NCBI RefSeq assembly: GCF_000731985.1
Contig: NZ_JNCS01000005.1
Location: 1 to 64,000, forward strand
Length of the DNA: 64,000 bases
From: Natrinema altunense
GTDB taxonomy: Archaea > Halobacteriota > Halobacteria > Halobacteriales > Natrialbaceae
Direction: 5' to 3'
Shown here one piece after another: positions 26,375 through 34,915 of this stretch (its first letter is position 1; each line of letters begins with the position of its first letter). The notes beneath the pieces are model-generated. The model was given only the letters and a program-made list of their open reading frames with translations, was not told where the DNA came from and ran no database searches. Made by a program: the position numbers and the translations under genes.

Positions 26375-26406
26375 TGCGGACCGGTGCCACCACCACCGGG
26401 TCCGCA
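26375..26406 (+). repeat. Hairpin just upstream of the TnpB-like gene
   Basis: tgcggaccggtg pairs with caccgggtccgca apart from one bulged base, loop ccaccac. It ends 29 bp before the ATG at 26435. It could be a leftover element end, a 5' leader structure or chance in GC-rich DNA. Confidence 0.4.
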
Positions 26407-26434
26407 CGGCTCGCGTAGTCACGGGACGCAAGCC

Positions 26435-27199
26435 ATGTCAGACGACACTTCACGGGGCCTTGAAAGCCCCGACACGAGAGACGCATCGCTCCAGTCCGCC
26501 TCCACCGACGGTCCCCGAACTGACCGCGAGGAAACCCCGATCGGTGTCGATATCGGCGAATACAACCTCTATACGGCCTGCCCGATCGATCTCCCGGACT
26601 GGCGGGGCGCGCACGCGGTCTGTGGGGACGCCCTCTGCCAGCGGCTCGACGACTTCCGCCGTGAGGCCGCCGCCTTGCTCGCCAGTACGTACGATCGACC
26701 GACCATCGCGGCCTACGTCCAACAGCGTCGCGACGCCCTCGTCGCGGCCCTCGATGCCGGGGCGCGGACGGTCTGTGAGTACGCGACCGCCTACGACGAT
26801 CCGGTGCTGGTCACCGAGGACAGCCACTACAGTCCGGACCTGTGGGCGTGGCTGACTGCTCCCAACGCCCACCGCGGTTCGGCATGGCTCCTCGCAGCGG
26901 CACACCTTCGACTCCGGACCGTCGCCGCCGAGTACCGACTCCCGGTGTCCGCGGTCCCCGAAGCCTACTCCACGCAGGAATGTCACGCCTGCGGCGTGCT
27001 CGGGACTCGAGAACTGAACAGAACCGTTCGATGCACCAATCCCGACTGCCGCGTCGATACCGTGGCCGCCGATTTCAACGCCGCAGCGGTCCTCGCCCGA
27101 CGCTACTACCCCGGCCGGTGCTGTGCATGCCGAGGCCACGAACCGCCGACTCCCGGCCATCGCCCGCCGGTCGCCGCCGACGGCGGTCCGCTCGAGTGA
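26435..27199 (+). CDS. Compact TnpB-like RuvC/zinc-ribbon protein lacking the N-terminal half
   Basis: 254 residues. After a disordered 35-residue start comes RuvC-I (IGVDIGEYNLYTACP, D39), RuvC-II (DDPVLVTEDSHYSPDLWAWL, E128), the TnpB block AVPEAYSTQECHACGVLG, a zinc ribbon (C183, C186, C200, C205) and RuvC-III (DFNAAAVLARRYY, D213). All three catalytic acids are present. Canonical TnpB is about 370-400 residues and carries wedge and REC domains before RuvC-I; these are absent. No TnpA or clear element ends flank it, so it may be domesticated. A C-terminal CCAC adds possible metal ligands. GC is as high as in core genes. Confidence 0.82.
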   Translation: MSDDTSRGLESPDTRDASLQSASTDGPRTDREETPIGVDIGEYNLYTACPIDLPDWRGAHAVCGDALCQRLDDFRREAAALLASTYDRPTIAAYVQQRRDALVAALDAGARTVCEYATAYDDPVLVTEDSHYSPDLWAWLTAPNAHRGSAWLLAAAHLRLRTVAAEYRLPVSAVPEAYSTQECHACGVLGTRELNRTVRCTNPDCRVDTVAADFNAAAVLARRYYPGRCCACRGHEPPTPGHRPPVAADGGPLE

Positions 27200-27307
27200 G
27201 CCGTCGCCCGGAACCGACCGCAACAGGAGGAGCCGACTGCAGTGCACGGCGGTTCCACTCGAGTCCGGACGAACAGCGGTCGATGGCGGCTCGCTCCCGC
27301 TCGAGCG

Positions 27308-27853
27308 TTACTCGAACTGGGCGGTGTCCCCGCGCCGGTAGCGGTCGACGCGGCGGTAGCCGTGGACGGTCGCGCCGGGGTCGAGCTCGAGTTCGTAGCG
27401 GCCGATGATGTCCTGCGTGTCCGGCACGGCCCGGCGCTCGACGACCTCGACGACGGCCCGCCAGCCCTCGTCGGTCGGTGTGATCTCGCTGACGCCGTCG
27501 AACTCGTGGCCGATGAGGTCGTTGGCGGTCGACCGGACGGTCTGCCGAACGGCGAGGATACCAGCGATTTCCTCCTGGTCGACGTCGGCGTCCGCCTCGA
27601 CCGCGTCGGGGTCCGTCTTCTCGGCCGCGGTCATGGGCGTCGTCCCGCGGGACCGCGGTTCGTCGACCTCGCCGCGTTCGGCCTGTTCGTCGGCCTGTTC
27701 CTCCGATTGGGGTGTCTGACTGTCGCTCACTGTGGGATCACTCTCGTCGTGTTGGTAGCAAAAGCCGTCGTCCCGGGCGGGGCGCGAGCAGCGCTCGCCG
27801 TCCTCGGTGAGGGCCTTGCACTGCTCTCGTGATTGTGCGTCGGCTTCGGCCAT
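27308..27853 (-). CDS. gvpO: Gas vesicle protein GvpO with N-terminal Cys/His motif
   Basis: 181 residues. The C-terminal 90 residues are the GvpO domain (VRQTVRSTANDLIGHEFDGV, then GRYELELDPGATVHGYRRVD). GvpO is one of the proteins needed for haloarchaeal gas vesicle formation. The N-terminus has a zinc-site-like block: C-K-A-L-T, then G-E-R-C, then GFCYQH, a pattern seen in several haloarchaeal small proteins. It is the last gene of the leftward gvpA-N-O transcript. Confidence 0.9.
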   Translation of the reverse strand: MAEADAQSREQCKALTEDGERCSRPARDDGFCYQHDESDPTVSDSQTPQSEEQADEQAERGEVDEPRSRGTTPMTAAEKTDPDAVEADADVDQEEIAGILAVRQTVRSTANDLIGHEFDGVSEITPTDEGWRAVVEVVERRAVPDTQDIIGRYELELDPGATVHGYRRVDRYRRGDTAQFE

Positions 27854-27910
27854 TTTCGTGGTGTGGGTTGGTATCTGGCCCGTTCTGTGTTCGATCGCCG
27901 TCGCGTCGCG

Positions 27911-28936
27911 TCAGACGATCTCGGTGACCTGGGATCGCAGGTCGTCGATATCGCCGCCGTCTTCGCCGGCGACCTTCGGCGCGAGCACGTCCGTGAAGAC
28001 GCGGCTCAGCGTCTCGTCGTCGAACTCGCCGTCCCCGTCGTGCCCGTCGAAGACGGCCAGCCCCTTCGCGGCCGTGATCGCCGCACGGGTGCCGACGACG
28101 ATCTCGAGGTCGTCCCGGAGCGCCCGCGTCGTCTCGACGATGGTCGCGATGTCCGCATCGGAGAGGGCCACGTGCGCGCCGACGAGCTCGCGTTCGGTTT
28201 CCGCGTCGTAGTAGTCGACGTGGACGCCGATGAACCGGTCGAGCAGCGCGTCCTGTTGCTCGTGGACGCCGGCGTACTCCGCGTCGTTCGACGTGACGAT
28301 GGCCCGAAATTCGGGGTGGATGTCGATCGTCCGGTCCGCGCCGCGCTTGCCCGGTCGCTCCAAGACGCCCTCCTCGAAGACCGACAGCAGGACGTTGTGC
28401 GCGGCGGCGTCGCTGCGCGAGAACTCGTTGTAGACGAGCGTCGCCCCCTCCCGGACGGCGACGGACAGCGGGTTGTCGACCCAGCGCTCGCGGACGATCT
28501 GGGTCTTCTTGTCGACGCCGCTCACGTACCGGTCGTGTTCCTCGTAGCGCTCGCCGCCGGCGTGGGAACCGACGAGCGCTTCCGTGTCGACCGCCTCGTC
28601 GCCGTTGAGCCAGACGACCGGGCGGTCGCGCGCGGCGGCGGCCGACAGGGCGAGCGCCGTCTTGCCACACCCCGTCGGCCCGATCAGGTGGACCGGCTGG
28701 TCCGCCTCGAGCCAGCCGCTGATCCTGTCGCGCAGCGACCGGACGGCGTCGGTCTCGACGAACGGTTCGGGAACGACCTCCTCGGGGTCGGAGAGGGGGG
28801 TATCGCCGTTGCGTTCGCCGGCGCTCGATGCCGTTCGCGCGAGCTTTTTCTTCGCTTTGCGGCCCTCCTTCTGCTCGCGACTGGCCCTGATCTTCGTGCC
28901 GCGGACCGTTCGCTTGCGCGACGTATCGTCGACCAT
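27911..28936 (-). CDS. gvpN: Gas vesicle AAA+ ATPase GvpN
   Basis: 341 residues. Walker A GPTGCGKT at 86-93, Walker B within ATLVYNEFSRS near 170, and the sensor region FRAIVTSNDAEYAGV near 225 mark a MoxR-type AAA+ ATPase. GvpN helps gas vesicles enlarge. A basic 35-residue N-terminus precedes the ATPase core. It starts 6 bp after the gvpA stop, with no gvpC in between. Confidence 0.95.
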   Translation of the reverse strand: MVDDTSRKRTVRGTKIRASREQKEGRKAKKKLARTASSAGERNGDTPLSDPEEVVPEPFVETDAVRSLRDRISGWLEADQPVHLIGPTGCGKTALALSAAAARDRPVVWLNGDEAVDTEALVGSHAGGERYEEHDRYVSGVDKKTQIVRERWVDNPLSVAVREGATLVYNEFSRSDAAAHNVLLSVFEEGVLERPGKRGADRTIDIHPEFRAIVTSNDAEYAGVHEQQDALLDRFIGVHVDYYDAETERELVGAHVALSDADIATIVETTRALRDDLEIVVGTRAAITAAKGLAVFDGHDGDGEFDDETLSRVFTDVLAPKVAGEDGGDIDDLRSQVTEIV

Positions 28937-28942
28937 GAGGGG

Positions 28943-29227
28943 TTACTCCGCCGACTGCGGCGACGATTCGGGGCGGGGTTCGACCTCGAGTTCCTCGAGT
29001 TCCTCGAGATCGCCCTCCGCCGTGGCCTGCTCGATTTTCGCGATCTCCTCCGCGTAGTGCAGGAACGTGTCGACCGAAGCGACCACGACGCGGGCCTCGA
29101 TCGTCAGCAGTTCGATCCCGACGACCGAAATGCGCGCCCAGACGTCGATGACGACGCCTTTGTCGAGGACGCGGTCCAGTACTTCCGCGAGGCTCGAGGA
29201 GTCGGGCCGTCGTTGTGGGTGTGCCAT
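28943..29227 (-). CDS. gvpA: Major gas vesicle structural protein GvpA
   Basis: 94 residues. The conserved core [20 protein letters not shown] and [20 protein letters not shown] forms the rib of the vesicle wall. Start [12 protein letters not shown] at 29227 is fixed by homology; an in-frame extension upstream runs into the intergenic repeats. The C-terminal tail is longer and more acidic than the 76-residue Halobacterium protein. It is the first gene of the leftward transcript. Confidence 0.96.
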   Translation of the reverse strand: MAHPQRRPDSSSLAEVLDRVLDKGVVIDVWARISVVGIELLTIEARVVVASVDTFLHYAEEIAKIEQATAEGDLEELEELEVEPRPESSPQSAE

Positions 29228-29461
29228 ACACCCGTGCTTGACCGGCAGTTCGTAACACGGCTTGGACTGCGACTGCAAGCCGGTGTGAAACGGTCTATGT
29301 CCGCCGATGTGACTCGAACGGGCTCGCTGATGAGGGAGCGATGTGGGCTGCGACTGCAAGCACTACGGTAACCCGGGGCGGTGGTGTAGGTCCGGCGACG
29401 ATACTCGAGTCCGCTCGCCCGCAGCGTTCGGACGAGTACTGCTATCGTACCCACAAAAACG
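29228..29461. promoter_or_regulatory. Divergent gvpA/gvpF control region with a 14-bp direct repeat
   Basis: The 234 bp between the two divergent gvp transcripts contain ctgcgactgcaagc twice, at 29267-29280 and 29348-29361, 81 bp apart and in the same orientation. They may bind a regulator. The GvpE activator sequence known from other haloarchaea is not evident, in keeping with the missing gvpE gene. No clean TATA box was found on either side. Confidence 0.6.
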
Positions 29462-30085
29462 ATGAGTAACCGATACGTCTACGGCGTCGTCGAAGGCGAC
29501 ACCGTCGAGTTCGAAACCGAGGCCGTCGCCGGTGCCGATCGCGTCTATACGATCTCGCACCGCCGGCTCGGGGCCGTCGTCTCGGATATCGACACCACCG
29601 ACCCCGAGGAGACGGACGAGGACGCACAGCGCCACGACGAGGTCCTCCGGGAAATCATGGACGACGACGGCGGGACGACCGTCGTCCCGATGCAGTTCGG
29701 TATGGCCTTCGAGAGCGACCGGGAACTGAAGAACGTCCTTCGCGGGGCGCGACCGGCGTTCAGGCGCGCGATGAACGACATCGACGGCACGGTCGAACTC
29801 GGCCTCAAGCTCGTCAGCGAGGCCGACGCCGATATCGACCGCGAGGCCATCGAGGCCGCCGCCGCGGATCGCTTCGAACCGATCGCCGACCAGTCCGTCA
29901 CCAACGACCTGTTCAGCGACCGGCTCGTCCTGAACCGCTCGTATCTCGTCGCCGAGGACGAGCGCGAGACGTTCGACGAAGCGGTCGCCGATTTCGAGGC
30001 CGACCACGACGACGTGATCGTCCAGTACACGGGGCCGTTCGCGCCCTACAGCTTCGTGGACGTAAAAATTGGAGCCCAACAGTAA
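29462..30085 (+). CDS. gvpF: Gas vesicle protein GvpF
   Basis: 207 residues of the GvpF/GvpL family, an accessory assembly protein that contacts GvpA. Start MSNRYVYGVVEGDTVEF, middle TTVVPMQFGMAFESDRELKN and end YTGPFAPYSFVDVKIGA are diagnostic. First gene of the rightward operon; gvpG begins 2 bp later. Confidence 0.95.
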   Translation: MSNRYVYGVVEGDTVEFETEAVAGADRVYTISHRRLGAVVSDIDTTDPEETDEDAQRHDEVLREIMDDDGGTTVVPMQFGMAFESDRELKNVLRGARPAFRRAMNDIDGTVELGLKLVSEADADIDREAIEAAAADRFEPIADQSVTNDLFSDRLVLNRSYLVAEDERETFDEAVADFEADHDDVIVQYTGPFAPYSFVDVKIGAQQ

Positions 30086-30087
30086 CC

Positions 30088-30342
30088 ATGTTCATCCTCG
30101 ACGACCTCCTGCTTCGGCCGTTCGTCGGTATCATCGACGCGCTCCACTCGATCGCGCTCGACGAGCTGTACGATATGGAGGCGCTCGAGGACGATCTCAA
30201 GGAGAACCAGCTGTTGTACGAACTCGGCGAGCGCTCCGACGAAGAGTACCGGCGTCGCAAGGAGGAACTCGAGGCGGAGCTCGAGACCGCCCGCGAGGTC
30301 CACGAACGCCTCTCGAGCGGCCGCGTGGAGGTGAAACGATAA
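30088..30342 (+). CDS. gvpG: Gas vesicle protein GvpG
   Basis: 84 residues, mostly one charged helix: MFILDDLLLRPFVGIIDAL, then YELGERSDEEYRRRKEELEA. Essential accessory protein in Halobacterium. Its stop shares one base with the gvpH start (taATG), so translation is coupled. Confidence 0.95.
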   Translation: MFILDDLLLRPFVGIIDALHSIALDELYDMEALEDDLKENQLLYELGERSDEEYRRRKEELEAELETAREVHERLSSGRVEVKR

Positions 30343-30899
30343 TGAGCGAGACTCCCCCGCACGACGACCGCGACGAATCGCCCGACGACTACCGAGCCGA
30401 CGAGGACGACCACTGGCTCTCCAGCCTGCTGTCCGCGCTGGAATCGCTCGAGAGCGGCGCGGCGTCGACCTCGGGACGGCGACGGAGCGACCGTACGATC
30501 TTCGATTACGACATCTCGATCCGATCGGCCGACGATCTCGCCGCCGAGTCACCGCTCGATCGAACCGAGGGCGATGTCGGACGGGATCGCGATGGCGGCG
30601 GCGACTATCGTCGCCGATCGACGGGTCCCTCGAGCGATCACAACGTGGCGACCCGAACGGACGACGACGAACTGCTCGTCACCGCCGATGTCGCCGGTGC
30701 CGATCCCGACGACATCACGGTCGGCTTCGACGACGCGATGCTCGTTATCGCCGTCGAGGGGGCCGAAATCGACCGCATCGAGGTTCCCTGGCAGAAGCCG
30801 GACTCGAGCGCGACGATCAAGAACGGGGTACTCACCGTCCGGATACGGCCCGGTGCGGCAGCGAGCGAGGGCTCGACGGACGGGGAGGACGACGGATGA
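30342..30899 (+). CDS. gvpH: Gas vesicle protein GvpH (Hsp20-like)
   Basis: 185 residues. A long acidic disordered N-terminal part (1-100) precedes a small heat-shock alpha-crystallin-like domain (DELLVTADVAGADPDDITVG, then IKNGVLTVRI). In other haloarchaea GvpH helps keep GvpA soluble. The start is set by the overlap with gvpG; the gene itself overlaps the next start by 4 nt. Confidence 0.9.
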   Translation: MSETPPHDDRDESPDDYRADEDDHWLSSLLSALESLESGAASTSGRRRSDRTIFDYDISIRSADDLAAESPLDRTEGDVGRDRDGGGDYRRRSTGPSSDHNVATRTDDDELLVTADVAGADPDDITVGFDDAMLVIAVEGAEIDRIEVPWQKPDSSATIKNGVLTVRIRPGAAASEGSTDGEDDG

Positions 30900-31813
30900 G
30901 CGACGACGAGACCGAGAAGGCGTTCGACGCGCTGATCGCGGACGCGATCGAGAGCATCGGTCGGCTCGAGGAGGCCCTCGCGAACAGCGAGACGATCGAC
31001 GACCTCGACGACGACACCGTCGAGACGCTCGTCGGCGACCTCGATACCCTCCGACGGGTCGCCGAGGAACTCGGCGAGTTGCTCGAGGCGCTCGATCTAC
31101 GCGAGTTGCCGGACGCGGTCGACGGGGATGCCCTCCTCGACGCGATCGAATTCGGGGAGGTCCCGGACGTGCTGGCCACCGAGGACGAGGGCGTCACCGA
31201 CCTCGTCGACTTCACGGAGCTGATCGGTGCGATCGACCTACTGAACGCCTGGAACGCCGCCGATCTGACCGCCGTCTGGGAGAACAAACGCGAACTGGAC
31301 GACGCCCTCGACGATCTCGCGGACGGCGACGACGCCGGGCTGGTCGAGGATACGGTGTCGGATATCGCGACCGGCGACGACGGTGACGAACTGCTCGGCG
31401 ACGACGGAGACGGCGTACTCGACACCGGGATGGACGCCGGTACCGCGGCGAAGCAAGCCCTCGGCGACATCGACGTCGCGGACGATCCGGCGGCCTATCA
31501 GGTCGCCATCCAGCAGCAGGCGATGCGGGGCATCGACGCCTTCCGGACGGCGCTGCTCGAGACCCACGAGAAATTCGAGCAGCTATACGAATTCAACCGC
31601 GAGAAGATGCGCCGACAGGACAGGGGGACGAACTCGCGGAACCCGACGGCGTCCTCGACGATGCCGGTCGACCGGCGCGACCTCGGCGGCGGGGCTCGCT
31701 ACGCGACGGTGCCACAGGATGTCAAACTTTCCACGGCACCCAGCCGAACGCGGATCTACGGCCGCCGGTTCGAACTCGAGCGGGAACGACAGCGGAGGCA
31801 AACCAATGACTGA
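30896..31813 (+). CDS. Gas vesicle cluster protein in the GvpI position
   Basis: 305 residues, between gvpH and gvpJ, where gvpI normally stands. The N-terminal 200 residues are acidic and helical (FDALIADAIESIGRLEEAL, LNAWNAADLTAVWENKREL); the last 90 are basic, ending SRTRIYGRRFELERERQRR. Halobacterium GvpI is about half this length and basic, so this could be GvpI with an added acidic domain or an unrelated replacement. ATGA overlap with gvpH shows coupling. Confidence 0.75.
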   Translation: MSDDETEKAFDALIADAIESIGRLEEALANSETIDDLDDDTVETLVGDLDTLRRVAEELGELLEALDLRELPDAVDGDALLDAIEFGEVPDVLATEDEGVTDLVDFTELIGAIDLLNAWNAADLTAVWENKRELDDALDDLADGDDAGLVEDTVSDIATGDDGDELLGDDGDGVLDTGMDAGTAAKQALGDIDVADDPAAYQVAIQQQAMRGIDAFRTALLETHEKFEQLYEFNREKMRRQDRGTNSRNPTASSTMPVDRRDLGGGARYATVPQDVKLSTAPSRTRIYGRRFELERERQRRQTND

Positions 31814-31910
31814 CCCACCGATCCGACGACCACGCGACAGCGAGATGAGCCCGACGACCGACGCGGCCCGAGGACGGCCCCGGACCGGAGGCGATCACGA
31901 TGGTCGATGA
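31806..31910 (+). CDS. 34-residue ORF coupled to both neighbours (candidate)
   Basis: Reads MTDPPIRRPRDSEMSP and ends GDHDGR. Its ATG overlaps the end of the gene before it and its stop overlaps the gvpJ start by 11 nt, so it fills the only gap in an otherwise fully coupled operon. Sequence is disordered; it may only serve to carry ribosomes to gvpJ. Confidence 0.3.
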   Translation: MTDPPIRRPRDSEMSPTTDAARGRPRTGGDHDGR

Positions 31911-32496
31911 CTTCCAGCCCAGCCGTCAGAAAGCGGACCTCGCCGAGATCGTCGAGATGCTACTGGACAAGGGAATCGTCATCAACGCCGACATCGCCGT
32001 CTCGATCGGCGATACTCAACTCCTCGGCGTGCAGGTCCGGGCGGCCATCGCCTCCTTCGAGACCGCGGCGAAGTACGGCCTCGAGTTCCCCGAGGGAACC
32101 GACATGCGCCGGGTCGCCGAGGCGGTCGACGACCCCGAACTCGCGGCGCAGGACCGCCCGAACCCGGTAATCGATCTGACCCGCGGCGTCAACGTCACGG
32201 CCGCGGAAGACGCCGACGGCGAGACGGGGTCCGCGAGCGGCGACGCGGGCGGCGAGTCGACCGAGAGCGAGCGGGCCATCGACGATGAGGCTCTGGTCAG
32301 CGAGCGGCTCGGTGCCAGGCCCGACCCCGGGCGGCCCACCAGCGGCGGGTTCGACCTGCTCAGCGACGACGCCGATAGCGACTCGAGCGATACCGATTCG
32401 ACCGGAGACACCGACTCGAGCGACGAGGACTCCGCGCGGGATGCGGCCGCGCCCGAGACGGAGGGAGAACCCGATTCGGAGGGCGACGAACCGTGA
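31900..32496 (+). CDS. gvpJ: Gas vesicle protein GvpJ
   Basis: 198 residues. Residues 10-65 are GvpA-like ([40 protein letters not shown]), as expected of GvpJ, a minor wall or nucleation component. Compared with the 114-residue Halobacterium protein it carries a long acidic, serine-rich tail (about 110-198). Overlaps gvpK by 4 nt. Confidence 0.93.
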   Translation: MVDDFQPSRQKADLAEIVEMLLDKGIVINADIAVSIGDTQLLGVQVRAAIASFETAAKYGLEFPEGTDMRRVAEAVDDPELAAQDRPNPVIDLTRGVNVTAAEDADGETGSASGDAGGESTESERAIDDEALVSERLGARPDPGRPTSGGFDLLSDDADSDSSDTDSTGDTDSSDEDSARDAAAPETEGEPDSEGDEP

Positions 32497-32837
32497 CGGC
32501 GATCGACGTCGGCGACGGCGAGGACGCTCGCGATGGACTGATGACCTTAGTTATCGCCGTCGTCGAGATCCTGATCGACGCCCTCGAGCGCGAGGCGGTC
32601 CGGCGCATGGAGTCGGGGGGCCTCACCGACGAGGAGATCGAGCGGCTGGGCGGCCAGCTCGCCAGGATCGAGGCCGAGATCGATCGGCTCAAAGCCGACG
32701 AGGGGATCGAGGACGGCGTCGACGACCTCCGAAGCGATCTGGACGGGCTGGTCACCGACGCGATCGAACAGCTCCACGACGAGCCGACGACAACGACGAC
32801 CCCCGGCCACTCCGTCTTCGGGGGTGAGTCCGAATGA
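32493..32837 (+). CDS. gvpK: Gas vesicle protein GvpK
   Basis: 114 residues. [40 protein letters not shown] and [12 protein letters not shown] are the GvpK core. Required for gas vesicle formation. ATG overlaps the gvpJ stop, and the 3' end overlaps gvpL by 4 nt. Confidence 0.95.
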   Translation: MTAIDVGDGEDARDGLMTLVIAVVEILIDALEREAVRRMESGGLTDEEIERLGGQLARIEAEIDRLKADEGIEDGVDDLRSDLDGLVTDAIEQLHDEPTTTTTPGHSVFGGESE

Positions 32838-33760
32838 GCGACCGCGACGGGTCCGGCGACCGGCTCGAGACGATCGAAGGGGCGGGGACCGCGGAGCCGG
32901 CCGACGTCCCCTCGATCGACGAGGGACGGTACCTCTACTGTCTCGTTCGGGCCGACGCGGACGCCGCGCTCGAGACGACCGGCGTCGACGGGGAGCCGGT
33001 GTCGATCGTCGCCGTGGACGGCATCGGCGCGGTCGTCCACGCCTGCGACGGCATCTACGACTCGGGCGACCTCGCCCAGATCAGGCGCTGGCTCGTCCGC
33101 CATCAGACGGTCGTCGACGAGGCGGGCCAGGCCTTCGGGACGCCGATCCCGTTCCAGTTCGATACGATCCTTCGGGGTGACGACGACGGCGTCCGCGAGT
33201 GGCTCCGCGAGGAACGGGACACTCTCGAGCGCGCCCTCTCAGAACTCGCCGGCCACTGGGAGTACCGCGTCGAGGTCGTCGAGATCGACCCGGTCAGCGA
33301 CGCGGCGCTGCTCGAGCGCGACGAGCGGTTGCGCGAACTCGACGAGCGGATCGCCGACGCCGACGAGGGGACGGCCTTCCTGCTTGAACAGCAGTTCGAG
33401 CAGCGGGTGACCGAACTCCGGGCGGCCCGCCGGGAGTCGGTGACCGCGGACCTCCAGGGGCGACTGGCAGCGGCGGCACGGGAAGTCCACGCGCTCGAGC
33501 GGTCGCCGAGCGCGCAGTTGTCGGACGACGTAGCCGGCAGCGCCTCGGACTCGAACGACGACGACGAGACCCTCTGTCGGCTCACCCTGCTGGCCCACGA
33601 GGACGACGAGGAGGCGATCGGCTCGATCCTCGACGACGTGGCGGCAAACGACGGGCTCGAGGTCCGGTTCACCGGCCCGTGGCCGCCGTACACGTTCGCG
33701 CCGGAGTTCGGCGGTGACGGCGACGGAACCACGACCGATCACACGAATTCACGACCATGA
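32834..33760 (+). CDS. gvpL: Gas vesicle protein GvpL
   Basis: 308 residues of the GvpF/GvpL family, thought to scaffold the accessory proteins. Key parts: [53 protein letters not shown], and the closing [19 protein letters not shown] roughly 25-residue acidic linker near 225-245 is an insertion relative to GvpF. Coupled to both neighbours by 4-nt overlaps. Confidence 0.95.
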   Translation: MSDRDGSGDRLETIEGAGTAEPADVPSIDEGRYLYCLVRADADAALETTGVDGEPVSIVAVDGIGAVVHACDGIYDSGDLAQIRRWLVRHQTVVDEAGQAFGTPIPFQFDTILRGDDDGVREWLREERDTLERALSELAGHWEYRVEVVEIDPVSDAALLERDERLRELDERIADADEGTAFLLEQQFEQRVTELRAARRESVTADLQGRLAAAAREVHALERSPSAQLSDDVAGSASDSNDDDETLCRLTLLAHEDDEEAIGSILDDVAANDGLEVRFTGPWPPYTFAPEFGGDGDGTTTDHTNSRP

Positions 33761-34077
33761 GACCGCGAAAGGACGACGAGAGCCTCGTCGACGTGCTCGA
33801 CGTACTGCTCAGGGACGGCGCGATCCTCCGTGCGGACGTGATCGTCTCGGTCGCGGAGATCCCGCTGGTCGGAATCAGACTCACCGCGGCGATCGCCGGG
33901 ATGGAGACGATGAACGAGTACGGCCTGTTCGAGGACTGGGACGCCCATCGTCGGATGGCGGCCGCCGGTCGCCGCACCCACTACGACGACCCGGACTCGG
34001 AACTCGAGGACCTGACCGAACTCGGCGTCGGCCGGTCGCACGACGAGCAGACGGCTCGGAACGGGACGGATGAATAA
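33757..34077 (+). CDS. gvpM: Gas vesicle protein GvpM
   Basis: 106 residues; GvpA-like core (SLVDVLDVLLRDGAILRADV, VSVAEIPLVGIRLTAAIAGM). Essential minor gas vesicle protein and usual last gene of the gvpF-M operon. Starts inside the gvpL stop. Confidence 0.95.
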   Translation: MRPRKDDESLVDVLDVLLRDGAILRADVIVSVAEIPLVGIRLTAAIAGMETMNEYGLFEDWDAHRRMAAAGRRTHYDDPDSELEDLTELGVGRSHDEQTARNGTDE

Positions 34078-34156
34078 CGGCGCGATTCGCGCTCGAGATG
34101 AGAGGTGCGGCCATTATTGAATCCGCAGAGGGCGGCAGGACTCATTGGTTGATAGC

Positions 34157-34258
34157 ATGTTCGACGCTGTAGGCTGGTGCAGTAAGTGTAATCTCACGGA
34201 ACTGGCGGCACCATGTCCGCACTCGGACGACGAAGCCGTACGAGCGCTCGATGACTGA
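34157..34258 (+). CDS. 33-residue zinc-finger-like ORF (candidate)
   Basis: MFDAVGWCSKCNLTELAAPC then PHSDDEAVRALDD. The WCSKC and CPH spacing gives a plausible metal site, a class of tiny protein common in haloarchaea. An AT-rich stretch (cattattga, about 34112-34120) lies upstream. The rest of 34078-34372 holds nothing else I can support. Confidence 0.4.
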   Translation: MFDAVGWCSKCNLTELAAPCPHSDDEAVRALDD

Positions 34259-34372
34259 GTTTACCGTTTCATAGGTCGATCCCTGATTGTACAGTTCGCC
34301 CTCGACCCGCGCATTGTGCGCATGGTCGTAGTAAATCGGCCTGTAATGACTAACACGAAAATGATAGACGGA

Positions 34373-34915
34373 TTACGTATCCCTCAGCACAGACTCGAAT
34401 TCGGCGATCCGCTCGGAGAATTCATCGTTTGCGACTCCACGTTCAGTTGCTTCTCGCTGGAATTCTTGTGCACAATCCAATAGTGAGTTACAGAATTCAG
34501 CGGTATCTACGACGTATCCCCGCGCGCTTTTCGGGGTGGGATACGGGACAGTGAGTTCTCGATCTACCTGCTCACGCGTCTGGAATGCTACTCGGATCGT
34601 GTCGCTGCTGAGTGGTTCGAACACGAAATACGACCGATGTCCCTCCAATAGGTATTCGATGGTCTCATATCTATCAATATTCCCAGAATATAATTTCTGG
34701 GCGATATTAATCAATGCCGGCAAATCAAGCGCGAGGAAATCTCCGACGTATTCAGGCGCCCAGTCCTCCCAGGATTTCTCCGCCTCATTTTCATATATAT
34801 TGACTCGTGTTCCGTCTACGCTAATTTGAATGGCACCGCCTCCTGTCGAAATCATCTCCGGTCCGTCAGCTACCTCTATCTGCACTTGGACTGGTCCGTC
34901 AGTACGCGTATTCAT
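34373..34915 (-). CDS. Candidate immunity protein for the adjacent toxin
   Basis: 180 residues, acidic, soluble, of no family I recognise. Start MNTRTDGPVQVQIEVADGPE; later SWEDWAPEYVGDFLALDLPA and HRSYFVFEPLSSDTIRVAF. Its ATG overlaps the toxin-candidate stop by 4 nt, so the two are translated together, the usual arrangement of polymorphic toxins and their inhibitors. Lower GC and mixed codon use, like the upstream gene, suggest joint transfer. The immunity role is inferred from position and size only. Confidence 0.6.
   Translation of the reverse strand: MNTRTDGPVQVQIEVADGPEMISTGGGAIQISVDGTRVNIYENEAEKSWEDWAPEYVGDFLALDLPALINIAQKLYSGNIDRYETIEYLLEGHRSYFVFEPLSSDTIRVAFQTREQVDRELTVPYPTPKSARGYVVDTAEFCNSLLDCAQEFQREATERGVANDEFSERIAEFESVLRDT

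Noticed and set aside
26374-27320. Complete IS605-type element with TnpA
   Set aside because: No TnpA gene and no clear element ends flank the TnpB-like gene.
30069-30341. N-terminal extension of gvpH
   Set aside because: It overlaps gvpG in another frame; the taATG overlap and homology fix the start at 30342.
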